64,000 nt of DNA from assembly GCF_042682915.1 (NCBI RefSeq), contig NZ_JBHUIW010000003.1, forward strand, positions 1 through 64,000, in the 5' to 3' direction. The translations under genes and the position numbers were made by a program. The stretch comes from Rhodoplanes azumiensis. GTDB lineage: Bacteria > Pseudomonadota > Alphaproteobacteria > Rhizobiales > Xanthobacteraceae. Shown piece after piece: positions 43,101 through 51,931 of the stretch. Position 1 is the first letter of the stretch, and the number at the start of each line of letters is the position of its first letter. The notes under the pieces were generated by a model, which saw only the letters and a list, made by a program, of their open reading frames with translations, did not search any database and was not told the origin of the DNA.

Positions 43101-43444
43101 GCGATGCTGCCGGCTTCCTGCGCTCGCTCGACTACGCCGCGACGTCCGCCCTGATCCGTCACCGGGAGAAAGCCGCCGACGGACCGCAGCGACTCATGGA
43201 GGTACTTGACTCCTGGCGCAATGCGGCGACGGATGCGTTCTTGATGTGCATGCGCGAAACGTCGGCCGGCAGCCGGCTGTGGCCTTCCGATCAGGCCGCG
43301 GCCGACCGCCTCCTGCGTTTCTTCATTGTGGAAAAGGCCGTTTACGAGGTGGGATATGAGTTCGCCAATCGTCCAGACTGGGTCCATGTGCCGCTCGCCG
43401 GGCTGGCGCGGGCTCTCTTTCCGGTCGAAGGCGCGCAGCCATGA
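40130..43444 (+). CDS. treS: Trehalose synthase-maltokinase fusion
   Basis: 1104 residues. The N-terminal GH13 trehalose synthase (about 1-565) interconverts trehalose and maltose: start DPLWYKDAVIYQIHVKSFFDSN, catalytic Asp217 (GFRLDAIPYL), Glu259 (LLAEANQWP), Asp325 (LRNHDELTLEM). The C-terminal maltokinase (about 570-1104, Pep2/Mak) phosphorylates maltose to maltose-1-phosphate and has a kinase-like site HHGDFHLGQ (Asp954) and QIVDFEGEP. Fusion channels trehalose to GlgE substrate. The stop overlaps the glgB start as ATGA, so translation is coupled. Confidence 0.96.
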   Translation: MNLLSDIAAATAPDPSGDPLWYKDAVIYQIHVKSFFDSNNDGIGDFNGLTHQLDYIQDLGVTALWLLPFYPSPGRDDGYDIADYRRINPDFGSMKDFRRFMTEAHRRGLKVITELVINHTSDQHPWFKRARRSRRGSNARDWYVWSDTDQKFLDTRIIFTDTEKSNWTWDQEAGAYYWHRFFSHQPDLNFDNPRVLWAMVQVMRRWLDFGVDGFRLDAIPYLVEREGTINENLPETHALIKKLRAELDAYAPGTFLLAEANQWPEDVRAYFGDGDECHMAFHFPLMPRIYMAIAQEDRFPINDILRQTPDIPSNCQWALFLRNHDELTLEMVTDAERDYLWSTYAADPRARINLGIRRRLAPLMDNDRRKIELMNSLLLSLPGTPVVYYGDEIGMGDNIYLGDRNGVRTPMQWTSDRNGGFSRCDPAKLYLPPIMDPVYGYQAVNVEAQARSPSSLYNWMKRLIGVRKSSKVFGRGGMTILRPSNRSVLAYLRHHETEVILCVANLSRSAQWAEIDLSAWRGRVPIEMIGRVRFKRIDDGPFAVTLAPYGFFWFQLSEESGGPGPETIMPREWITLVLQGDWSSLGKARVRQPLEREVLPAFLSGRRWFAGKGMAGGETRVSRLVPLGEGAFPPVLAVVDHVGPSGAVARYALPLAVRWGHIDRNADYPLAAILAPVRLTNREGALVDAVADREAVSGLVGQIHAGARRGDGEATLEFLPTERFAAGTLPPIVMVRGADVEQTNSTTLIDNAFVLKIYRRITDGVNPEVEMGRFLTDATTFANTPPLMGTIELVEGERRSAVAVLHRFVENQGDAWSHTAASLDRWLEDVAMLPGATEPRPAPDVTFINRIRQIGRRTAELHLALASRPDVAGFAPEPVTMSDVDTWTSELVRNAEAMFAALARRQPGLPATAQPSAQLLLGRREEALATLSGLLAGSSDVRPLDVDKIRHHGDFHLGQILIAKDDVQIVDFEGEPERPHAERVRKAPSARDAAGFLRSLDYAATSALIRHREKAADGPQRLMEVLDSWRNAATDAFLMCMRETSAGSRLWPSDQAAADRLLRFFIVEKAVYEVGYEFANRPDWVHVPLAGLARALFPVEGAQP

Positions 43445-45603
43445 CTGAGGTCGTCACCGCGGAGGCCCATGCCATCATCGGCGGTTATCACGCCGATCCG
43501 TTCCGTTATCTCGGACCCCATGTCGATCATGGCCAGCCGATCGTGCGCGTCTACCTGCCGGGCGCCCGCCAGGTTCGCGTCCGCTATCCGGAAGGCCAGG
43601 AGGCCGAGCTCAAGCGCATCCACGACGCCGGCCTGTTCTCCGGCCCGGTGCCGTCGAACGGCCGCGACTACCGGCTGCTGGCGACATGGGGCAAGAGCGA
43701 GGCGATCGCGCTCGACGACCCCTACCGGTTCGGCCCGGTGTTCTCCGACCTCGACCTCTATCTGATGGGCGAGGGGACGCACCTGCAGATCTACGACCGG
43801 CTCGGCGCGCATCCGATGGTGCACGAGGGCGTCCAGGGCGTCGCCTTCGGCGTGTTCGCGCCGAACGCGCGTCGGGTCAGCGTCGTCGGCGACTTCAACT
43901 TCTGGGACGGTCGCCGCCACGCCATGCGGGTGCGCGGCAACGGCTTCTGGGAGATCTTCATTCCCGACGCCAAGCCGGGCGACAAGTACAAGTACGAGAT
44001 CGTCGGGCCGCACACCTCGGCGCCTCTCCTCAAGGCCGACCCCTACGCCTTCTCGGCCGAGGTGCGCCCGCTCACCGCCTCGGTGATCGTCGATCCGGCG
44101 AGCCTGCCGCAGATCACGCCCGGTCCGGCCGGCATCAACCGGCACGACGCCCCGATCTCGATCTACGAGGTCCATCTCGGCTCGTGGCGCCGCAATCCGT
44201 ACCTCAACAACTCCTGGCTCACCTATCGCGAGCTCGCCGAGCAGCTGCCGCAATACGTCGCCGACATGGGCTTCACCCATGTCGAGCTCTTGCCGATCGC
44301 CGAGCATCCGTTCGACGCCTCGTGGGGCTACCAGCCGACCGGCCTCTACGCGCCGACCAGCCGGTTCGGCACGCCGCACGACTTCGCCTGCATGATCGAC
44401 GCGTTCCACAAGCACGGCGTCGGCGTCATCCTCGATTGGGTGCCGGGGCACTTCCCGGACGACGCCCACGGTCTCGCCCAGTTCGACGGCACGGCGCTCT
44501 ACGAGCACGCCAACGCGATGCAGGGTCGGCATCTCGACTGGAACACGCTGATCTACAATTTCGGTCGCCGTGAGGTCGCGAACTTCCTCGTCGCCAACGC
44601 GCTGTTCTGGATGGACCGCTACAAGATCGACGGCCTGCGCGTCGACGCCGTCGCCTCGATGCTCTATCTCGACTACTCGCGCCCCGAGGGCGGCTGGATC
44701 CCCAACAAGTACGGCGGTCGCGAGAACCTCGAGGCGATCGACCTCCTGCGCCGCTTCAACACCGAGGTGTTCGGCCGCTTCCCCAACGCCACCACGATGG
44801 CCGAGGAATCGACCGCCTGGCCGATGGTGTCGCGCCCCGCCGACAGCGGTGGGCTCGGCTTCGGCTTCAAGTGGAACATGGGGTGGATGCACGACACCCT
44901 GCGTTACATGGCGAAGGATCCGATCTACCGGAAGCATCACCACGGCGACGTCACGTTCGGAATGCTCTACGCGTTCTTCGAGAACTTCGTGCTGCCGCTG
45001 TCCCACGACGAGGTGGTGCACGGGAAGGGCTCGATCTTCGGCCGCATGCCGGGCGATCGCTGGCAGAAGTTCGCCAATCTGCGCGCCTACTACACCTTCA
45101 TGTACGGGCACCCGGGCAAGAAGCTCCTGTTCATGGGCGGCGAGTTCGCCCAGGAGCGCGAGTGGACGCACGACCACAGCCTCGATTGGCACCTCCTCGA
45201 ATACAAGGAGCACGCCGGCATCCAGTCGCTCGTCCGCGACCTCAACCGGCTCTACAAGACGCTGCCGGCCCTGCATCAGCTCGATGCCGAGCCGGGCGGC
45301 TTCGAGTGGCTCGTCGTCGACGACGCCGACAACAGCGTCTTCGCCTGGCTGCGCCGCGGCCGCGACCCGGGCTCGGTCTGCCTCGTCGCCGTCAACTTCA
45401 CGCCGGCGCCGCGGGAGAACTACCGGCTGCGGGTGCCGTTCGGCGGCGGCTGGCGCGAGGTGTTCAACTCCGATGCCGAGATCTACGGCGGCGGCAACAT
45501 CGGCAACGGCGGCCGCATCCAGGCCGAGGACACCGACCACGGCGCCGTGCTGAGCCTGGTGCTCCCGCCGCTCGCCGGGGTCGTCCTGGTCCCGGAGGCG
45601 TGA
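43441..45603 (+). CDS. glgB: 1,4-alpha-glucan branching enzyme
   Basis: 720 residues, GH13_9. It has an N-terminal carbohydrate-binding domain (FRYLGPH, VRVYLPGA), a second CBM48 (FGVFAPNARRVSVVGDFNFWDGRRH), and the barrel with nucleophile Asp402 (GLRVDAVASML), Glu455 (TMAEESTAWP) and LPLSHDEVVHGKGS. It adds alpha-1,6 branches to the GlgE-made glucan. It overlaps treS by four bases and stands four bases before glgX. Confidence 0.97.
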   Translation: MTEVVTAEAHAIIGGYHADPFRYLGPHVDHGQPIVRVYLPGARQVRVRYPEGQEAELKRIHDAGLFSGPVPSNGRDYRLLATWGKSEAIALDDPYRFGPVFSDLDLYLMGEGTHLQIYDRLGAHPMVHEGVQGVAFGVFAPNARRVSVVGDFNFWDGRRHAMRVRGNGFWEIFIPDAKPGDKYKYEIVGPHTSAPLLKADPYAFSAEVRPLTASVIVDPASLPQITPGPAGINRHDAPISIYEVHLGSWRRNPYLNNSWLTYRELAEQLPQYVADMGFTHVELLPIAEHPFDASWGYQPTGLYAPTSRFGTPHDFACMIDAFHKHGVGVILDWVPGHFPDDAHGLAQFDGTALYEHANAMQGRHLDWNTLIYNFGRREVANFLVANALFWMDRYKIDGLRVDAVASMLYLDYSRPEGGWIPNKYGGRENLEAIDLLRRFNTEVFGRFPNATTMAEESTAWPMVSRPADSGGLGFGFKWNMGWMHDTLRYMAKDPIYRKHHHGDVTFGMLYAFFENFVLPLSHDEVVHGKGSIFGRMPGDRWQKFANLRAYYTFMYGHPGKKLLFMGGEFAQEREWTHDHSLDWHLLEYKEHAGIQSLVRDLNRLYKTLPALHQLDAEPGGFEWLVVDDADNSVFAWLRRGRDPGSVCLVAVNFTPAPRENYRLRVPFGGGWREVFNSDAEIYGGGNIGNGGRIQAEDTDHGAVLSLVLPPLAGVVLVPEA

Positions 45604-45607
45604 CGTC

Positions 45608-47683
45608 ATGAAGGTCGAGCCGGGCGTGCCGTATCCGCTCGGCGCGACCTTCGACGGCCGCGGAACGAACTTCGCGATCTTCTCGGCGAACGCCGAGAAG
45701 ATCGAGCTCTGCCTGTTCGACAACACCGGACGGCGCGAGACGGACCGCGTCGTCCTGCCGGCCGTGAGCGAGGACGTCTGGCACGCCTATCTGCCCCAGG
45801 TCGTCCCGGGGCAGGTCTACGGCTATCGCGTCTACGGGCCCTACGATCCGGAGCGCGGCCACCGCTTCAATCCGCACAAGCTGCTGCTCGATCCCTACGC
45901 CAAGCGGCTGACCGGGCACTTCGTGTGGAGCGACGCGCACTTCGCGTACCGGATGCGCAGCGCCCGGGGGGATCTCTCCTTCGACAAGCGCGACAATGCC
46001 CGCGGGGTTCCGAAGGCCGTCGTCGTCGACGACGCCTTCACCTGGGGTCGCCATCCGCGGCCCGCGGTGCCGTGGCATTCGACCGTGATCTACGAGGCGC
46101 ATGTCCGCGGGCTGACCATGCTGCGCGAGGACGTGCCGTCGCATCTGCGCGGCTCGTTCCGCGGGCTCGCCGCGCCGTCGATGATCGAGCACTACAAGCG
46201 GCTCGGCATCACGGCGATCGAGCTTCTGCCCGTGCACGCCTTCGTCGACGAGCGCATGCTGGTCGACAAGGGGCTGCGCCAGTACTGGGGCTACGGCACC
46301 ATCGGCTTCTTCGCGCCGGAGCCGCGCTACGGCACGCCGGAGACCGGCGTCGAGGACTTCAAGTCGATGGTCGGCCAGCTGCACGATGCCGGCCTCGAGG
46401 TCTATCTCGACGTCGTCTACAACCACACCGGCGAGGGCAACCATCTCGGCCCGACGCTGTCGTTCCGCGGCATCGACAACGCCTCGTACTACTGGCTGCG
46501 GCCGAACGCGCCGCGCTACTACGAGGACTTCACGGGCACCGGCAACTCGCTCAACCTCACCCATCCGCGCGTCCTGCAGATGGTGATGGACTCGTTGCGG
46601 TACTGGGTCGAGCAGTGCCACGTCGACGGCTTCCGCTTCGACCTCGCGACGACGCTCGGGCGCGAGCCGCACGGCTTCGATCCGACCTCCGGCTTCTTCG
46701 CCGCGATCGGCCAGGATCCGGTGCTGTCGCGCGTCAAGCTGATCGCCGAGCCGTGGGACATCGGGCTCGGCGGCTATCAGCTCGGCGGCTTCCCGCCCGG
46801 CTGGTCGGAATGGAACGACCAGTTCCGCCGCACCGTGCGGTCGTTCTGGCGCGGCGACGCCAACCAGATCCGCGATCTCGCCGCGCGCGTCACCGGCTCG
46901 GCCGACCGCTTCCGGCATCGCCGCCGCATGCCGCGCGCCAGCATCAATCACGTCACCGTGCACGACGGCTTCACGCTCGCCGATCTGGTCAGCTACGCCC
47001 GCAAGCACAACGAGGCGAACGGCGAGGGCAACCGCGACGGCTCCGACGACAACATCAGCGCCAACTGGGGCGTCGAGGGGCCGACCACCGACAAGGAAAT
47101 CCGCGAGGTCCGTCGCCGCGTGCGCAGCGGTCTGCTCGCCACCCTCTTCCTGTCGCAGGGCGTGCCCCTGATGCTGGCCGGCGACGAGGTCGGCAACTCG
47201 CAGGGCGGCAACAACAACCCGTACTGCCAGGACAACGAGGTCGGCTGGGTCGACTGGTCCGGCCTCGGCCGTGACGGCGACGATCTCGTCGCGCTGGTCG
47301 AAAAGCTCACGGCGCTGCGGCGTGACTATCCGCAGCTGCAGGGCCGGCGTTGGCTGGTCGGCCGCCGCGGCGACCAGTACGACGTCAAATGGCTGACGCC
47401 CGGTGGAACCGAGATGGACGGCGCGGATTGGGCCTTTGCGGAAGCGCGGTTCCTGTCCTACGTGCTCGCGCCGCTCGATCCCTCGGGTGCTCCTTTGCTG
47501 ATCCTGTTCAACGCGGCCGCTCATCCGGTCGATGTCGTGCTGCCGACATGGCCCGATTGCGCGGCCTGGACCCGGGTGCTGGCGACCGTGGCGCCCGACG
47601 ATCCCAGGACCGAGGCGCCGAAGCCCGGCACGACGTTCGCGACCCCCTCGCGCTCCGTCACCGTCTTCGCGGGAACGCCGTGA
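45608..47683 (+). CDS. glgX: Glycogen debranching enzyme (GlgX/TreX)
   Basis: 691 residues, GH13_11. It hydrolyses alpha-1,6 branches. CBM48 at the N-terminus (YPLGATFDGRGTNFAIFSANAEKIELCLFD, split here only for description) is followed by the barrel with Asp345 (GFRFDLATTLGRE), Glu381 (LIAEPWDIG) and HDGFTLADLVSYARKHNEANGE. It starts four bases after glgB. In trehalose clusters this enzyme (TreX) feeds linear glucans to TreY, which is the next gene. Confidence 0.95.
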   Translation: MKVEPGVPYPLGATFDGRGTNFAIFSANAEKIELCLFDNTGRRETDRVVLPAVSEDVWHAYLPQVVPGQVYGYRVYGPYDPERGHRFNPHKLLLDPYAKRLTGHFVWSDAHFAYRMRSARGDLSFDKRDNARGVPKAVVVDDAFTWGRHPRPAVPWHSTVIYEAHVRGLTMLREDVPSHLRGSFRGLAAPSMIEHYKRLGITAIELLPVHAFVDERMLVDKGLRQYWGYGTIGFFAPEPRYGTPETGVEDFKSMVGQLHDAGLEVYLDVVYNHTGEGNHLGPTLSFRGIDNASYYWLRPNAPRYYEDFTGTGNSLNLTHPRVLQMVMDSLRYWVEQCHVDGFRFDLATTLGREPHGFDPTSGFFAAIGQDPVLSRVKLIAEPWDIGLGGYQLGGFPPGWSEWNDQFRRTVRSFWRGDANQIRDLAARVTGSADRFRHRRRMPRASINHVTVHDGFTLADLVSYARKHNEANGEGNRDGSDDNISANWGVEGPTTDKEIREVRRRVRSGLLATLFLSQGVPLMLAGDEVGNSQGGNNNPYCQDNEVGWVDWSGLGRDGDDLVALVEKLTALRRDYPQLQGRRWLVGRRGDQYDVKWLTPGGTEMDGADWAFAEARFLSYVLAPLDPSGAPLLILFNAAAHPVDVVLPTWPDCAAWTRVLATVAPDDPRTEAPKPGTTFATPSRSVTVFAGTP

Positions 47684-47753
47684 CGTCCGCGCCGGCTCCG
47701 GGCGGCGCCGCGCCGCCCGTGCCCAGCGAGTCCCGCCCGTGCCAGGAGGCCCG

Positions 47754-50576
47754 ATGCCGCCCGTCGTTCCGACCGCGACTTATCGGCTACAGCTCTCGTC
47801 CACGCTCGGCTTCGACGAAACCGCGGCGCTGGTGCCGTATCTGAAGAGCCTCGGCGTCAGCCATCTCTACGCCTCTCCGTTCCTCAAGGCGCGGGCCGGC
47901 TCGACCCACGGCTACGACATCGTCGACCACGATGCCCTCAATCCCGAGTTCGGCGGCGACGCCGCCTTCGACCGCCTTTCCGCGGCGCTGGAGAAGGCCG
48001 ACATCGGCCTGATCCTCGACTTCGTGCCGAACCACATGGGCGTCGGCTATGCCGACAATGCCTGGTGGCTCGACGTGCTCGAATGGGGCCAGAGGTCGCC
48101 GCACGCCGCCTCCTTCGACATCGAATGGGAGACGCTGCCCTATCGCCCGCACGGCGGCCTGCTGATCCCGATCCTCGGCAAGTCCTACGGCGAGGCGCTC
48201 GACGACGGCGACCTCGTGCTGAAATACGACGCCGCCGAAGGCTCCTTCTCGGTCTGGTACTTCGAGCATCGGCTGCCGATCCGGCCGAACCGCTACGGCG
48301 ACATCCTGAAGACCGTGGTGGCCGAGGCCGGCGCCACCGACACCGATGCGGGGCGCAAGCTGCTCGCGCTGGCGAACCGGTTTCCCGACCCGAACGAACC
48401 GACCCGCGAGCACGCGCCGGCCTTCAAGGCCGAGCTCGCCGCCGTGCCGGGCGGCGCCGCCGTGATCGCGCGCGGCCTCGCCGCCTATCGGCCCGGTGCC
48501 GCCGACCCGACCCGGCTGCATCGTCTGCTGGAGCGCCAGCACTACCGCGTCGCGCATTGGCGCGTCGCCTTCACCGAGATCAACTACCGGCGCTTCTTCG
48601 ACATCAACGACCTCGCCGGCATCAAGGTCGAGAACCTCGCGACCTTCGACGCCGCCCACCGCCGCGTGCTGGCGCTGATCCGCGACGGCCGCCTGCACGG
48701 CCTGCGGCTCGATCACGTCGACGGGCTGCTCGATCCGGTGCAGTACGCGCGGCGCCTGTCGCGCGTCGTGCGCGCCGTGCGGCCCGGGCCGGCGCGGGCG
48801 CAGCCCTTCTACATCGTCGCCGAGAAGATCCTCGCCGAGGGCGAGCCGATGCCCGCCATGCCGGGCATCGCCGGCACCACCGGCTACGACGTGCTCAACG
48901 ATCTCCTCCGGGTGCTGCTCGACGACGCCGGCATGCCGCGGCTCGACGCGCTCTATCGCGACATTCTGGGCGAGCGGCAGGATTTCGAGCGGATCGTCGA
49001 GGACGCCAAGCTGCGGGTGCTCGACACCATGCTGGCGTCCGAGTTCACGGTGCTGTGCCGCCTGCTCGCCCGCATCGCGGCCGGCCATTGGAAGAGCCGC
49101 GACTTCACCTTCGAGCGCCTGCGCGCCGCGCTGCAGGCCTACATCGTCCAGTTCCCGGTCTACCGCACCTACATCGGCGCCGGCGGCCAGGTCTCGGCCG
49201 AGGACCGCGCCCGCATCGTCGAGACCATCGCGCGGGCGCGCGCGCGCTGGTACGGCCCCGACGTCGGCGTGCTCGACTTCCTCCAGGAGGTGCTGACCCT
49301 CGACCTGATCGCCCCCGGGCGCCAGGGCTACAGCATCCCGCGGGTGCGGCGCTTCTCCGCCAAGGTGCAGCAGCTCACCGGCCCGGTGACGGCGAAGGCG
49401 CTGGAGGACACGGCGTTCTATCGCTACCACCGGCTGATCGCGCTCAACGAGGTCGGCGGCGAGCCGGTGCTGCCGGCGCTGTCGCCGGGCGAGTTCGACT
49501 ACCGCATGAAGGCGCGGCTCGCGCATCCGCATGCGATGGTCGCGACGGCGACCCACGACACCAAGCGTGGCGAGGACGCGCGCATGCGCATCCTGTCGAT
49601 CGCCGAGATCGCGGCCGATTGGGAGGCCGCGGTGCGGCGCTGGCGCCAGCGCAACGAGCCGCTGATCACCAGGAAGCCGCGCCGCGCGCCCTCCGACGCG
49701 CACGAATACATGCTCTACCAGGCGCTGATCGGCGCGTGGCCGACGAATGGCGCGCCGGATGCCGGCCTGATCGAGCGGCTGCAGACCTATGCCGTGAAGG
49801 CGCTGCGCGAGGGCAAGCAGGAGACGAGCTGGCACAATCCGGACGACGCCTACGAGGGCGCCGTCACGGCCTTCGTGGCCCGCCTGCTCGATCCCGGGGC
49901 GTCGTCCGACGTCCTCGCCGACTTCGCCGAGATCGCCGGCCGCACGGCGCTGCTCGGGGCGCTGAACAGCCTCTCCCAGCTCGGCCTCAAAACGACGATC
50001 CCGGGCGTGCCCGACGTCTATCAGGGCACCGAGCTGTGGGATCTGTCGCTGGTCGATCCCGACAACCGCCGCGCCGTCGATTTCGATGCACGCCGTTCCA
50101 TCCTCGCGTCGATCGGCGAGACCCCCGGCTGGGACGCCCTCGCGGCGTCCTGGACCGACGGGCGGATCAAGCTCGCGCTGACGCACCGGCTGCTGGAGCT
50201 GCGCCGCGCCCTGCCGGCCGTGTTCGCCGACGGCGGCTACGTGCCGCTGCCGGTCGAGGGGCCGCAGGCCGGGCACGTGCTCGCCTACGCCCGCACCGGG
50301 CGGCGCGACGCCGTGATCGTCGCGGTGCTGCGTCACTTCGCGCCGCTCACCGACGGCGGCCGTCGCTGGCTCGAGGCCGAAGCGCTCGATGCCGCCGTGG
50401 TGCTCGACGGCTTCACGGTGAAGGCCGACGCGCTGCGGCCCGGCGTCGCGCCACCGTCCGGCACCGTTCCGGCGAAGGCCTTGTTCGGGCCGCTGCCGGT
50501 CGCGGTCTTCGAGGCGACGCATGGCGCGCGGGCGGCCGTCACGGTAGGTCGTCGTCCCGTCGCGTCGCGGGTCTAA
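47754..50576 (+). CDS. treY: Maltooligosyl trehalose synthase
   Basis: 940 residues, GH13_26. It converts the reducing-end alpha-1,4 linkage of maltooligosaccharides to alpha-1,1. Family marks are PTATYRLQLSSTLGFDETA, SHLYASPFLKARAGSTHGYD, FVPNHMGV, Asp320 (GLRLDHVDGLLDP), Glu357 (IVAEKILAEGE) and THDTKRGEDARMR. AGGAGG four bases before the ATG at 47754 fixes the start. TreZ, which normally releases trehalose from the product, is not encoded in this window. Confidence 0.95.
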   Translation: MPPVVPTATYRLQLSSTLGFDETAALVPYLKSLGVSHLYASPFLKARAGSTHGYDIVDHDALNPEFGGDAAFDRLSAALEKADIGLILDFVPNHMGVGYADNAWWLDVLEWGQRSPHAASFDIEWETLPYRPHGGLLIPILGKSYGEALDDGDLVLKYDAAEGSFSVWYFEHRLPIRPNRYGDILKTVVAEAGATDTDAGRKLLALANRFPDPNEPTREHAPAFKAELAAVPGGAAVIARGLAAYRPGAADPTRLHRLLERQHYRVAHWRVAFTEINYRRFFDINDLAGIKVENLATFDAAHRRVLALIRDGRLHGLRLDHVDGLLDPVQYARRLSRVVRAVRPGPARAQPFYIVAEKILAEGEPMPAMPGIAGTTGYDVLNDLLRVLLDDAGMPRLDALYRDILGERQDFERIVEDAKLRVLDTMLASEFTVLCRLLARIAAGHWKSRDFTFERLRAALQAYIVQFPVYRTYIGAGGQVSAEDRARIVETIARARARWYGPDVGVLDFLQEVLTLDLIAPGRQGYSIPRVRRFSAKVQQLTGPVTAKALEDTAFYRYHRLIALNEVGGEPVLPALSPGEFDYRMKARLAHPHAMVATATHDTKRGEDARMRILSIAEIAADWEAAVRRWRQRNEPLITRKPRRAPSDAHEYMLYQALIGAWPTNGAPDAGLIERLQTYAVKALREGKQETSWHNPDDAYEGAVTAFVARLLDPGASSDVLADFAEIAGRTALLGALNSLSQLGLKTTIPGVPDVYQGTELWDLSLVDPDNRRAVDFDARRSILASIGETPGWDALAASWTDGRIKLALTHRLLELRRALPAVFADGGYVPLPVEGPQAGHVLAYARTGRRDAVIVAVLRHFAPLTDGGRRWLEAEALDAAVVLDGFTVKADALRPGVAPPSGTVPAKALFGPLPVAVFEATHGARAAVTVGRRPVASRV

Positions 50577-50611
50577 GCTCACTCGTCGCTGGTGGGTTTC
50601 CCGCCCGTGCG

Positions 50612-50637
50612 GGAACTGCACCGGCACAGCCTTCGTG
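50612..50637 (+). promoter_or_regulatory. Possible EcfG-type promoter for the DUF2934 gene (one mismatch)
   Basis: GGAAC (50612-50616), 17 bases, CGTG (50634-50637). The -10 is one base off CGTT. It lies 55 bases before the DUF2934 start and faces it. Supported mainly by the company of better sites nearby. Confidence 0.3.
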
Positions 50638-50692
50638 CTCGACGATGATGTCCCACGCATTTTGGCCCGCGGAAACGCGGCAGGAGACCCCC

Positions 50693-51010
50693 ATGGACGA
50701 CCACGAGCAGCGCGTGCGCGAGCGCGCCTTTCGGATCTGGCAGGAGCAGGGCTGCCCGCACGGGCAGGCCGAGGTTCACTGGGAGATGGCCAGGAAGCTG
50801 GTCGCGATCGAGGAGAGCCACGACCTGACGCTGGTTCCGGTCGCGCGCGACCCGCAGGATCCGACCATCGCGGCCGACGTGGTCGAGGAGGCCGACCCCG
50901 CCGCCGCTGCGGCCGGCGAGCGGCCGACCCTCACCGACGACGGCGAGCAGGCCTGTCCGCCGCGCCGCGAGGCCGAGCGCGACGCCGCCGAGCGCGACGC
51001 CGCCGAGTGA
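50693..51010 (+). CDS. DUF2934-containing protein
   Basis: 105 residues. The N-terminal 40 residues are the DUF2934 helix pair (QRVRERAFRIWQEQGCPHGQAEVHWEMAR). The rest is acidic and Ala-rich, ending in a duplicated ERDAAERDAAE made by a direct DNA repeat. GGAG precedes the ATG by several bases. Function unknown; such proteins are often seen with trehalose/glycogen and general-stress genes in this group. Confidence 0.82.
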   Translation: MDDHEQRVRERAFRIWQEQGCPHGQAEVHWEMARKLVAIEESHDLTLVPVARDPQDPTIAADVVEEADPAAAAAGERPTLTDDGEQACPPRREAERDAAERDAAE

Positions 51011-51075
51011 GCCGGCGTCGCGCGAGCCGGCGCCGAATTTCGCCGCGGCCCCGTATCGACGCGGCGCGGCACGAG

Positions 51076-51139
51076 GATGACGGATGCCGGGCGTATGGAT
51101 TCCGGGCGCGACCTTGACGGTCCGCGCCCGGCATGACGG
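51076..51139. repeat. REP-like element, family A (partial)
   Basis: Short form: GGATGCCGGGCGTATGGATTCCGGGCGCG ... GTCCGCGCCCGGCATGACGG (described in two parts, 51076-51139). It lies between the convergent DUF2934 and otsB genes and may serve as their shared terminator. Confidence 0.65.
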
Positions 51140-51145
51140 GTGATG

Positions 51146-51910
51146 TTACGTCTCTCGCTCCAAGAGTCCGTCGAGCCAGGCGCGGACCGCGGTGGGGTCG
51201 GCGAATGATCCGGCCGTCCCGGGGATGTCGCGGCCGACCGCGAAGCCGAATCCGCCGAGCGGCGGCAGGATCGGAAAGACCCGCTCGTCGGTGACGTCGT
51301 CGCCGAGAAAGACGGGCCGACGTCCCGCGAAGGGCGGGCGCTGCATCAGCTCGGCGACCGCGGTCGCCTTGTCGAAGGTGGCCGACTTCACCTCGATCAC
51401 GGCCTTGCCGGGCAGCGCCTCCAGGGGCAGGTCCGGGAACGAGTCGCAAATGCTCCGCACCATCGCGATCACGGCGTCGCCCTTGTCGGGGGCAAGGCGC
51501 CAGTGCAGGGCGAGCGAGTAGCCCTTGTCCTCGATCAGCACGCCGGGGCCGAGCTCGGCGACGCTCGCCAGCTTGCGCTTGACCATCGGGTCGAGGGCGG
51601 GCGTGCGGGCCGGGTCCGAGCGCTCGCCGGCAGCGACGCGCAGCTCGGCGCCATGGCCGCCGATCGCCGGCAGTTCCAGCGGCGCGAACAGGAGGTCGAG
51701 ATCGGCGAGCGCGCGGCCGCTGACCAGCGCCAGCGCGCCGTCGGTGCGGGCGAGGAGAGCGCCGAGCGTCCGGCGCAGCGTCGGCGGCACCCACACCTCG
51801 CGCGGTGTCGGCGCGAAGTCGAGCAGCGTTCCGTCGATGTCGAGTAGGAGCGCCATCGTGTCGAGATCGATCGCCTCGGCGGCGGGCATCATCGTTCCGG
51901 CTCGGGTCAT
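51146..51910 (-). CDS. otsB: Trehalose-6-phosphate phosphatase
   Basis: 254 residues, HAD superfamily. Motif I Asp24-x-Asp26 (LLLDIDGTLLDFAP), motif II region ALVSGRAL, GGHGAELR, and motif IV FLGDDVTDERVF are intact. It dephosphorylates the OtsA product. I chose the ATG at 51910 because GGAG is seven bases upstream; ATGs at 51892 and 51889 are alternatives. The frame is open upstream through an MFS-transporter remnant up to a TAG at 52250. otsA is 14 kb away but has the same type of stress promoter. Confidence 0.93.
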   Translation of the reverse strand: MTRAGTMMPAAEAIDLDTMALLLDIDGTLLDFAPTPREVWVPPTLRRTLGALLARTDGALALVSGRALADLDLLFAPLELPAIGGHGAELRVAAGERSDPARTPALDPMVKRKLASVAELGPGVLIEDKGYSLALHWRLAPDKGDAVIAMVRSICDSFPDLPLEALPGKAVIEVKSATFDKATAVAELMQRPPFAGRRPVFLGDDVTDERVFPILPPLGGFGFAVGRDIPGTAGSFADPTAVRAWLDGLLERET

Positions 51911-51931
51911 CCGGTCACTCCAGCGGGTTCG

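Noticed and set aside
43441..45603. GlgB ORF as the missing TreZ
   Set aside because: It has the two N-terminal carbohydrate-binding domains and LPLSHDEVVHGKGS of branching enzymes, and is 720 residues; TreZ is shorter and lacks these.
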